Below are positions 47,296 to 57,575 of a stretch of DNA of 64,000 nt, in pieces. A program made the position numbers and the translations under genes. Positions within the stretch are counted from its first letter, which is position 1. Each line of letters starts with the position of its first letter. The notes under the pieces were generated by a model, which was given only the letters and a program-made list of their open reading frames with translations, made no database searches and was not told the DNA's origin. Source of the stretch: Sipunculus nudus (Eukaryota > Annelida > Sipuncula > Golfingiida > Sipunculidae); NCBI GenBank assembly GCA_026874595.1, contig CM049306.1, forward strand, positions 52,980,019-53,044,018, read 5' to 3'.

Positions 47296-47598
47296 AAACT
47301 TGGATCTTACTGTACATAGGCTGTTCGTTTTGTTTATATCCATGTTAATTATAGGTGGGGGACATGCCAAAGTAATCTAAACAAATAAAAAAAAAAGAAA
47401 TCTAGCAGCAAGTCTGATGAACCATAGTTTGCAAAAGTATTTTGCAATTTGTGACCTTTCCCCTATTTGAAATAAGCAACCAACCACCTTAGGTTACATG
47501 TTTTTTATGTTTGTCAATATTGGAGCATGAACCATGTTTACTAACAGATTGTTGGTTAACAAGCTCATACAGCAGTCACAGATGTGTTATAAGATTTT
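47296..47598 (+). repeat. Interspersed repeat, pair with 37560-37850
   Basis: Aligned with 37560-37850 as described there. This copy has a 10-A insertion after CTAAACAAAT and GGTGGGGGACATGCC in place of TTTGGGCTGCC. Confidence 0.72.
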
Positions 47599-48870
47599 TT
47601 TTTTAAATTGGAATTTATCTACAGTACATTATTAAGTATGAAAAGTAAGCCAGAAATCACATAAATTCTAGATTAGGTAGGTGATTTGTTACCTTTAAGC
47701 ATTTAACCCATGTTGTGCATGTAAGAGACTGTACAAACCTCAACCGAAACATAATAGTTGAAAACCATGTTCTTTATACTTCTGACAAAGATACATATTC
47801 AAGATTAATGTGCAGCATGACTGGTATGTATTGAAAAGGCATCTGTATATGTGGCATTTAACCAGTTGATCCAAGGACCCTTCACTCGCTCACACCTGAT
47901 TTATGGTGAAACTCTCTGTAATGTCAGTGAGTGTACATAAACAATGCTTCTTTAGCTCACCATTGAGGCAGGTAAATATAGCAGCTTCAGATCCTGACTA
48001 TTTTTTATCAGGAATTGACATGAAAAAGGACAACAAGAGTCACCCCTGAACCTGTTCTACTATGGATTTCAGAAGATTATATGATTGTGAAAAACTCTGT
48101 ACACTCTCAACTATTAGGGGAAATACATATTTTATAAACTAAACATGGATTTTGTAGGTACCAGACTAATCAAAACAGCTTCTTGTCAGACTAGGTTCCA
48201 TCAATCAGGGTAGAATACTCCCCTAGGCCAAACATCCTCATCCATATTTTCCTCAAACAAAAATATCATTCTGCAGATGGGTATATTTACATCCATAAAA
48301 AATACACCTACTATGTTTCCATATATATTTTGCATTCAGAGTTTTGGTACTTTTATTTATGGGATTATGATAAGACCCTGAAGAAAGTTTTAAAGACAAG
48401 AGTTGATTTACTATATTAGCATTTTGTTGGTTTTAAACTCTAGAGCTAGTTTTTCAGTATCATATTGCAATATGTTACTGGAAATTCTGAATACAGGATG
48501 AAGAGGAACATACATGTTTACTCTATATTAAGACTAATTTATTTAAGAGAAAATGCTATGAAAAATAACAAAATCGTAAGTTTCTCCACATCATAGAGAC
48601 AAACTACTATTATAAAGAAGTAATGATTTGTTTTAATGTATAAAGTTCTGCATTTTGGTACATGCAATACTTGTAATATACACTGGGTCACAACGAAGAT
48701 TTTTATAATTCAATGCAAGGATTTATACTGGTGTTGTGAATCTAGCATTTTCAAACATGTAGTACACTTTGGCTGTGTAGAAAGCCTAGACCATGTGGGA
48801 TCTGTACTGACCATATTGGAGACCCAGACTATATACATGAGACCTTAGGCATCTCGAGGCCAAGGAGGAC
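47599..48870. other. AT-rich, no gene seen
   Basis: No repeat or exon recognised. The 70-codon plus-strand frame at 48636-48848 is Cys/His-containing but matches no zinc-finger spacing. Confidence 0.45.
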
Positions 48871-49135
48871 ACCTTTGTCATGAAGGACACTTTTGCCAAT
48901 TGGGAACACTTGCCATGTAGGACAATTTGTCCATGTGGGACACTTGCCATGTAGGACAATATGTCCATGTGGGACACTTGCCATGTAGGACAATATGTCC
49001 ATGTGGGACACTTGCCATGTAGGAAAATTTGTCCATGTCCGACACTTGCCATGTAGAACAATTTCACTATGTGGGAAACTTGCCATGTAGAACAATTTGA
49101 CTATGAAGGACACTCATCATGTAGGCCACTGGTCA
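48871..49135 (+). repeat. 34-bp minisatellite (CACTTGCCATGTAGGACAAT)
   Basis: CACTTGCCATGTAGGACAAT + WTGTCCATGTGGGA recurs at 48907, 48941, 48975, 49009 and 49043 with an exact 34-bp period. More degenerate units lie on both sides. The two overlapping minus-strand frames over it are in different phases and are repeat artefacts. Confidence 0.95.
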
Positions 49136-49990
49136 TGTAATTTATTTACAATTCTGGAAAAGTTTTAAGATTATGTTGATCAATCCTTTAATCAATCATT
49201 TTCTTCATCAATTATAATATAAACATGCAAGTACACAGTGAACCCTTCAAATAACAAAAACTGATAAGATCAGATATTTCACCTTAGACAGTCAGACACA
49301 TATAAAGACTAACTCATGCATGTGGAATATATTACAAACTGACTGAAATACATGTTGTTCATAATTAAAGAGTGTCTGTAATTAGGAACTCGCCGTATTA
49401 TAATATGCAGTTCTACTTGGTGCTTCTGCAAATTGGAACTGTACGGATATGAGGGCTGTCTCATTCCTTCTATCAGTGGACAGTGCCAGGACCACCATTG
49501 AACTTAACAGAATGTCCGAGAGAGATCCCGTTAGTTGGCCAAGTGGATCATACATGCCAATTTCCAATACATCAAGTTGTGCCTTAACTGTTGGGCGTAA
49601 CTGTCAGAATCAATACAATGGCCTACCATACAGACCGGCCACCAGACCAACCAAGAAATTTGAGCCTACGTCTAATGGTGTTTCTAAACACTAATTTGTC
49701 TGCAGCATCTCTTTTTCCTCTTAGAACATAACAATAGGGCCCCCTGGCTTCCAAATACAAGCTGATTCTGTTTGATTTTCCTTCCTTTCATCATCAGTGG
49801 CAATTCAGCGCAGAGCGGGTCTAGAATTTGAAACAACTGGAGCTCCTGTGCGTCTTTTGAACAGGCTTTGTTTGTATCAAACACAGACCTAGACAAAGAA
49901 GGCTTTATATCGCACAAGTTTATTTAACAAAGCCACAAACCAACACAACCAGATCCTCGCTTCTTCTCAAAGTCACAGCGGATTCAGCTG
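49136..49990. other. Dense block 49.38-49.99 kb, function unknown
   Basis: From about 49380 the sequence becomes GC-richer, with no repeats. It is open on both strands, with a plus-strand 81-codon frame (49449-49694) and minus-strand frames of 61 and 77 codons. No family is recognised. It is a candidate conserved noncoding or exon-bearing block. Confidence 0.33.
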
Positions 49991-50175
49991 AGTCAATATT
50001 TACCCGTTATAAATACTGACAAATAAACACTTTGGATCTGTTCGCAGCACACATAAACAACTTGGAAATCTATGTGTAATTAGAGTTATTGTTCATTTTT
50101 AAATTGATTGTGATTTTATAAATCAAAGATGTATTTAGTACATTTACTTATTAGATGTTTAAATATGAAAGACAA

Positions 50176-50340
50176 AGCCCTGTAGGTGGCATTGTGGTCT
50201 ACATAATGAAGATGAATATAAACCACATGATAAACATCACATAGATACATTGTAATTATTTTTTGGTGTGGTTATGTCCTTGGCCTACAGGTGGCACTGT
50301 CAACTGAATGAGGATAAATATCACCACATGATCAAGAATG
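50176..50340 (+). repeat. Two-unit tandem repeat with GGTGGCA
   Basis: CCTGTAGGTGGCATTGTGGT...AACCACATGATAAA (from about 50180) recurs as CCTACAGGTGGCACTGTCAA...CACCACATGATCAA (from about 50284). The CTACAGGTGGC wording echoes the palindromic modules of the larger elements. 49991-50175 and 50341-50451 hold nothing recognised. Confidence 0.6.
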
Positions 50341-50451
50341 ATATTTCTTTTTCTTGAAGACCTGTGATGATCCTCTGTTCATTTCTTACTTAAAGAAAAC
50401 AATATAATGACAAATCACTCAATCGAAAGTGTTTTTGTCCTTTAAACCATA

Positions 50452-53172
50452 ACAAGGCCTACAGGCTTAATGCATCCTGTGCATTGGGAAATACACCAGG
50501 TATAATGCTTCAATGCTGGACCATTACTTTTCATGTTTATGAACAATGCAAGTACTAACTATTTTGAATATGAAACAATTACACAAAGATCACTGCAGAA
50601 ATTCTGGCATGGGTGCACACAACACAAAAATGATTGTAGCTGGGACCACCAGTCTTGTATAAAACAAAGCTATCAGAGTTATATACATATGCCCAATTTC
50701 AGACTGATATATCAAACCCCTCCTGAGAAAATGCAGGGACACAAACTGTGCAAAAGTCATTTTAGGTGGCGACACCTGTCTTGTGAGCTAGAAAGCCATC
50801 AAAGACACATAGACAGGTCATTATATTAGGCCAATACATCAAACTTACCTTGAGTCTGATGCATGGGGCTGACCAGGCTTAGGTGAGAAAGGCAGTTGCC
50901 CCGAGTGAACTGTGACGAATTGCTTGCTCAGGCCACTGCACTGAGTGAACTCATGACCTGCACCTGGCTAGACTGAGTAAACTTTTGACCTGTACCTGGC
51001 TGCACTGAGTGAACTCTTGACCTGTTGCATAATCCGGCACAGTTGGCAGTCTGCCAAAGCTATAAATAGATCCAGGCTGAACTTTGGTGCCAAATCTGAT
51101 GCAGTGGGCAATCTACCACTGCTATAAATAGAATGCAGCTACTGCACAGAGTGAACTCCTGACCTATACCTGGCTGCACTGAGTGAACTCTTGACCTGTT
51201 GCCTAATCTGAAATAGTAGCCACACAATTGCATAAGCTCTCAGATTGGCTCCACATGCAGCCCTGAGGGGCATGACACACATGAGGTGATCACATGATAC
51301 TCATGAGTTGATCACATGCTACCTATGAGGTTATCACATGGTGCCCATGAGGTGTTCACATGTCACCCATGAGGTGATCACATGCCTTGTGCTTGGCTGC
51401 ACTGATTGAACTCTTGACCTATATCTGGCTGCACTGAATGAACTCTTGATCTGTTGCCAAATGTAAAACAGTACTGAAAGACTTTGGCTAAAATACTTTT
51501 TAATCTTTTATATCATACTTGAACAATTCAAACAAACTTGTAAGATATGATATAAAAGATTATTTCTGTGAAATACTGAACAATTTGGCTTGACCGTTTA
51601 GTCGGGGAAGATTTTTAAAGGTTTTTAAATTTTTTCCTCATTAAAATCTAAGAAAATGCAGAGTTTTTCAGATTGCTAATTTTTTACATTACATTTCATG
51701 ATGCTAGCTCCAGTCCTTTTCGAATAGTATGGGTTAACTCACAGAAGATGGACTATGGACGCCGCCACAACATCAAATTAGCTCACAGGCTCACTAAAAA
51801 TTACTACAGATGCATATTGAATGCAAAATTATAATACGTACAGATTCATCTCACTGATGGCAAAATCTTGAATTAAGTTGAGTATGGATACCAATTATTT
51901 ATAATCTATGTATAGCCGTCTTTATATACCCACAAAGAGCTGTATACCTGTGATTGTTAACATTGCCTGGTATGAAGTATATCTGAAATCATAAATCTAC
52001 ATTTTTTTAAAGCTTTTAAAAAACATTCTTGTCAATATTAACCATAGATAACCTGAAATCTGAAGGTCTAGAGGCATGATGTAAGGGATGCTGATAAACT
52101 GGTGCTAGGCTAGATGAATCTGCTTTACACAGCTACAATATATGGTAAAATGACTTAATTCAATCTTTATAATTCAGCCCTTATTCATTCATTGGAACCA
52201 TAAAAGATAATCATTATAAGAATTATTCAGGGGATTATTCTTGTAAAATATTAATCAAATTGGCCTCAGTGGCGTCAGTCTAAAAATGTTTTGCAGATTT
52301 ATAAATCATATGGGAAAATACAGCAAAATGGCTAAGTTAAGCTACCCATAACTCAGCCAAAAATCACTGAACCAAAACCTTTTGAACAAACTTGAATTAT
52401 CAACATCTAAGGATAATTAATGTGTGAGATTTAAGACTTTGGCCCAGTGGTTTTTGAGAAGAAGATTTTTGTAGCCACTCAGCTAAAATGGGCTGTTATG
52501 GTATATGACAAAATTCAGCTTCCCATAACTTAGCCAAAAGTCACTGAACTGAGACCATTTGAACAAACTTCAGAAAGCACTACCCTAGGATCATTTCTGT
52601 GCGATATTAAACAATTTGGCCACATCGTTTCAGAGAAGAAGTTATTTGTAGCTGTCAGTATGATACTGGCACTGATGACCCCCGTACAAAAAAGGCCGAT
52701 GCAGGTGGCGCCACCAATACCTCAATTTAAGATATGACTTATGTGACCAAAATTGGCATAAAATTTGGTGATGATAGCTCCAGCCGTTTCTAAGACTGTA
52801 ATTTTAGTATGCTTTTTTGGACAGATGACTAAGTTCAACTAGCTGTAACTCGGCCAAAAATCAGCGAACTTAAACCATTCGTTCAAACTTGAGACAGATT
52901 GTTCTAGGGATCATTTCTGTGAAATATTGGACAATTTGGCTGAACGGTTTCTGAGAAGAAGATTTTTAAAGCTTTTTTAGCTTTTTCCCTATAAAATCTA
53001 AGAAAATGCAGTTAGCCAAAAAATAAGCAAAATCCGATAGAGTTTGTCAGATGACTAAGTTTTTGCATAAAATTTCGTGATGCTAACTCTTGCTGTTTTC
53101 AAGTTAGTATGGGTTAACGTACAGCTGACGGACGACGCCACACCATTACATTAGCTCACAGGTTCGCTAAAA
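50452..53172 (+). mobile_element. Composite interspersed element E3, sister of E1
   Basis: The 5' end ACAAGGCCTACAGGCTTAAT and module order match E1: GTGCACACAAC, GGTGGCGACACC, GGGGCTGACCAGGCTTAGGT, 32-bp repeats, 22-bp minisatellite, the ATAACTCAGCCAAAAATCAC module and GGTGGCGCCACC at 52704. It ends CATTAGCTCACAGGTTCGCTAA. Versions of the 3' terminus occur three times in series (about 51246, about 51799 and 53172), so E3 looks like a chain of termini. A segment at about 51800-51960 has no counterpart in E1, and E1 has extra 176-bp units. There is no enzyme-coding frame. Confidence 0.7.
51276..51385 (+). repeat. 22-bp minisatellite, five units, in E3
   Basis: Five consecutive 22-bp units of YACCCATGAGGTGATCACATG type, orthologous to the four-unit array at 18835-18922. 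Confidence 0.9.
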
Positions 53173-53426
53173 ATATACACATAAAAAGTGACATTTGAAG
53201 ATGATCATATGCTTTTGTCTTAATAACTAAATAACATTTTTTTTCATGTACTTTTCCTTCAAATTGTTTTGATGACTGCATACTTGACTCAGAGTTAATT
53301 TATTGTAATTAAAACCAGTTTTTTTATGAGAATTTCAACAGGCTCATAACTACTCCTTAAGAGAAACACTCATTACTTAAGGAGTAATTATTTCTGTGGA
53401 TGGGAATAAGTGATGCTGGACCAGAA

Positions 53427-53660
53427 TTAAACAGCAATAAAAGATTCAGGTACACCTGCTGCAGGGCTGCCTCTGACCGATACCAGCTGCTGGCCATAAA
53501 TTACTAAGTGCAGCATTGCAGACTGGGTTAGAACTTCTAAAGTATTTAGTACTGCCTCAGATTGGAGTATCTGTATCTGCTCCATGATGGGGTATAGGTC
53601 ACTGAGGTACTTCTTTAGAACATTTGTGTTTTTTAACATTTGGGAATTCCAGTGAATTAT
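53427..53660 (-). CDS. Candidate exon, unknown protein
   Basis: The minus strand is open from about 53670 to a TAA at 53427. The peptide contains IHWNSQMLKNTNVLKKYLSD then LYPIMEQIQILQSEAVLNTL and EVLTQSAMLHLVIYGQQLVS, with amphipathic-helix-like spacing. A plausible donor CAG|GTGTACC lies near its end, so it might be spliced before the stop. The upstream side is AT-rich with no strong acceptor. No family is recognised. It could equally be a chance frame. Confidence 0.2.
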   Translation of the reverse strand: MIHWNSQMLKNTNVLKKYLSDLYPIMEQIQILQSEAVLNTLEVLTQSAMLHLVIYGQQLVSVRGSPAAGVPESFIAV

Positions 53661-55105
53661 ATAGCCTTAATATAAATTTTATTATTTTTTAAACAGAAAC
53701 AACAATTTATATTTTTAACCTGAATTACTTTCCTTTAACTGAATAAGGTTGTGACACTGACCAAAACTTAAAAATTTCCTGATTTCATAAAATTTTTATT
53801 CTATAGATGGTGACATGGCATGCCCTTGAGTTGCAGATATCACATCTAATGGTTATTCCTTTTGATATTTATGGCACCATAAAACCAATCAGTATCTGTC
53901 AAACATGAATGTTTATGCATGTGACCACTGGCCTTCCCCCTCTCAATTAAATTGAATTTTGTGAATATAAAAATTCTATTATAAAAAGTTAATTTGATTA
54001 GTCATTGACTTCCTTTTTACTCATTAGTCAGTTTTTATTCTACACTGAAATTGATAAAAACTGGACTGTACTGACTGGTCTATAAACTCTTTTTTGTACA
54101 ACTGTATTGGTGTTTTGGGGAACTTTGATATGAAATTATAGCAAAAGATTTTTTGGGGGAAATTTGGCAAAACACATGTGGACAGGGTGTAAAAAATATG
54201 TATTATAAACAGTACCAGTATATGGTGCAGAAATTTTTGAGTTCAATCCTATCTTTTAACTTACATTTACATGGTAAAATTTAATCTGCCCTGTATTCTG
54301 ACAGTGAATAAATAACAAAAATGTCAAACGATTTAATTTCATCCCAATTCCAGAGATAAAGCTACAGACAATGGAACTATCCTTTTAAAAGGTCAACGAT
54401 AAAAGAACAATGACATATGTCTGATGGTCTACCTAATATGTCAATAACCTTTCTTGACCTTTGGTGTTCTGCTAGTTATTGGCATTTTTCATTGGAAGTG
54501 AGGATACATCACTGCTAGTGTAATGTGAATAACTAAGGCATTGGGTTTCTGCAAAATCATTTTTGTACCTGATCCAATTTTTACTGATGCTTATTTAGAA
54601 GGAATCTTTTTTTTTTTTTAACTTCCTTTGATCTCAACATAATGCAGATTAAATTGTTGCTTTATTATCTCTAACTATCCATAGGACCAGATATTTAATT
54701 TTTTTTTATATTTTTATAAGGCTTCATTATAAGAACATACTGATTTACAATTACAATTTTTTTGTATCAGTAATATTTTGTCATTTAATTCACCATGAGA
54801 TATATTATTACTATAATCACATGAATGACACATTTTATAAATGGCAATTTTTGTTTTAGTACAGTCTCAGTGGTCCAGTGGTGATGGAATGAGGACTTGT
54901 AAAGCTAAAAAATTAATCACATGAGGGACAGACTGTATTTATGGCAATTTTGGCACATTGTAACTACTGTTTACTTTGTTGTATATGTCATAGTTTCTTC
55001 ACTGAACAACAAAGTTACACATTCTTTAGGTGACATATTCAGAACTTTTCATGTTCCTAGCTGCTATAGTCAGATCCATAGAGGTAATCTGTTTTTGACA
55101 ATAAG
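53661..55105. other. AT-rich, no gene seen
   Basis: T-homopolymer-rich unique DNA. AGTGGTCCAGTGGTGATGG near 54870 recalls a tRNA A box but no B box follows. Confidence 0.5.
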
Positions 55106-57575
55106 TCCTACTGCAGCTGAGATCAAGATACTTCTTTGTCTTACTGCAGCTGAGATCCAGATACTCTTTTGTCCGACAGCAGCTGAGACCCATATACTTT
55201 TGTTCTGCTGTTGCTGAGATCTAGATATATCTCTGTCCTACCGCAGCTGAGATTAAGACACTTCTTTGTCCTACTGCAGCTGAAATCTAGACACTTCTTT
55301 GTTCTGCAGCTGCTGAGATCTAGATATTTTTTTGTCCTACTGCAGCTGAGATCTAGCTACTTCATTGTCCTACTGCAGCTGAGATCCTGATACTTCTTTG
55401 TTCTACTGCAGCTGAAAACTAGATACTTCTTTGTTCTGCAACTGCTGAGATCTAGATATGTCTGTGTCCTACTGCAGCTGAGATCTAGATACTTAATTGT
55501 CCTGCTGCAGCTGAGATCCAGATACTTCTTTGTCCTTTTGCAGATGAGATCTAGATATATCTTTGTTTTAGTGCAGCTGACATCTAGACACAGCTGAGAT
55601 CCTGATACTCCTTTCTTCTACTGCAGCTGAGATCCAGATACTTCTTTGTTCTGCTGTTGCTGAGATCTAGATATGTCTTTTTCTTACTGCAACTGAGATC
55701 TAGCTACTTCATTTTCCAACTGAAAATGAGATCCTGTTACTTCTTTGTCCTATTGCAGCTGAACTCCAGATACTTCTTTGTTCTACTGCAGCTGACATCC
55801 AGTAACTTCTTTGTCTAACTTCAGCTGAGATCCAGATACTTTTTTTGTTTCACTGTTGCTGAGATCTAGATATGTCTTTGCCCTAGTGCAGCTGAGATCA
55901 AGACACTTCTTTGTCCTGTTGCAGCTGAAATCTAGACACTTCTTTGTTCTGCAGCTGCTCAGATCTAGATATGTCTTTGTCCTACTGCAGCAGAGGTCTA
56001 GCTACTTCACTGTCCTACTGCAGCTGAGATCCTGATACTTCTTTGTCCTACTGCAGCTGAGATCCAGATACTTCTTTGTTCTACTGCAGCTGACATCCAT
56101 ACACTTCTTTGTCCTACTGCAGCTGAAATCCAGATACTTCTTTGTTCTCCTGTTGCTCAGATCCAGATATGTCTTTGTCATATTGCAACTGAGATCTAGC
56201 TCCTTCTTTGTCCTGTTGCAGCTTAGATCAAGATACTTTTATTTCTTCTACCGCAGCTGAGATCCAGACATCTCTTTGTCCTACTGCAGCTTAGATCCTG
56301 ATACTTCTTTGTCCTACTGCAGCTGAGATCCAGATACTTCTTTGTTCTACTGCAGCTGAAATCCAGACACTTCTTTGTCCTACTGCAGCTGAGATCCAGA
56401 TAATTCTTTCTTCTACTGCATCTGAAAACTAGACACTTATTTGTCCTACTGCAGCTGAGATCCAGATACTTCTTTGTTCTGCTGTTGCTGAGATCTAGAT
56501 ATGTCTTTGTCCTACTGCAGCTGAGATCTAGCTCCTTCTTTGTCCTGTTGCAGCTTAGATCAAGACACTTTTAATTTCTTCTACTGCAGCTGAGATCCTG
56601 ATACTTCTTTGTCCTACTGCAGCTGAGATCCAGATACTTCTTTGTTCTACTGCAGCTGACATCCATACACTTCTTTGTTCTACTGCAGCTGAAATCCAGA
56701 TACTTCTTTGTTCTCCTGTTGCTCAGATCCAGATATGTCTTTGTCATATTGCAACTGAGATCTAGCTCCTTCTTTGTCCTGTTGCAGCTTAGATCAAGAT
56801 ACTTTTATTTCTTCTACCGCAGCTGAGATCCAGACATCTCTTTGTCCTACTGCAGCTTAGATCCTGATACTTCTTTGTCCTACTGCAGCTGAGATCCAGA
56901 TACTTCTTTGTTCTACTGCAGCTGAAATCCAGACACTTCTTTGTCCTACTGCAGCTGAGATCCAGATAATTCTTTCTTCTACTGCATCTGAAAACTAGAC
57001 ACTTATTTGTCCTACTGCAGCTGAGATCCAGATACTTCTTTGTTCTGCTGTTGCTGAGATCTAGATATGTCTTTGTCCTACTGCAGCTGAGATCTAGCTC
57101 CTTCTTTGTCCTGTTGCAGCTTAGATCAAGATACTTTTTATTTCTTCTACTGCAGCTGAGATCCAGACATCTCTTTGTCCAACTGCAGCAGAGATCCAGA
57201 TATTTCCTTCTTCTACTGCAGCTGAGATCAAGATACTCTTTTTTCCTACTGCAGTTGAGATCCAGATAATTCTTTCTTCTACTGCAGCTGAGATCCAGAC
57301 ACTTTTTTGTTCTGCAGCTGCTGAGATCTAGATATGGCTTTGTCCTACTGCAGCTGAGATGTAAATATTTCATTGTCCTACTGCAGCTGAGATCCAGATA
57401 CTTCTTTGTCCTATTGCATATGAGATTCAGATACTTCTTTGTTTTACTGCAGCTGACATCCAGACACTTCTTTGTCCTACTGCAGCTGAGATCCAGATAA
57501 TTCTTTGTCCTACTGCAGCTGAGATCAAGACACTTCTTTGACCTACTGCTGCTGAGATCCTTACTTCTTCCTTGT
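55106..57575 (+). repeat. 33-bp minisatellite array, 2.5 kb
   Basis: The unit is CCTACTGCAGCTGAGATCCA + GATACTTCTTTGT (33 bp), repeated roughly 75 times by length. Common variants include a TGCTGTTGCTGAGATCTAGATATGTC form, recurring at intervals. Almost every unit has the overlapping palindromes CTGCAG and CAGCTG. Period 33 is 11 codons, so the minus strand reads (LDLSCSRTKKY)n and stays open for 194 codons (56789-57373). Frames are interrupted elsewhere by indels, so coding is not supported. Confidence 0.96.
56018..57162 (+). repeat. 566-bp higher-order duplication within 33-bp array
   Basis: The ordered series of unit variants in about 56018-56596 recurs in about 56584-57162 (for example CATCCATACACTTCTTTGT at 56096 and 56662, TTGTTCTCCTGTTGCTCAGA, TACTTTTATTTCTTCTACCG). 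The offset is 566 bp. Copies differ at very few positions, so this is a recent block duplication. Confidence 0.88.

Noticed and set aside
48786-49113. 93- and 94-codon minus-strand frames with HGKCPTW-like repeats
   Set aside because: They overlap in different phases over a 34-bp minisatellite, and there is no independent evidence for coding.
54860-54925. tRNA or SINE head at AGTGGTCCAGTGGTGATGG
   Set aside because: No B box or cloverleaf follows the A-box-like word.
56789-57373. 194-codon minus-strand frame with an 11-residue repeat (LDLSCSRTKKY)
   Set aside because: The 33-bp period keeps the frame open automatically. Frame is lost elsewhere in the same array and nothing non-repetitive supports a gene.
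55106-57575. CRISPR array
   Set aside because: Units are contiguous variable 33-mers without unique spacers, in an animal-like genome.
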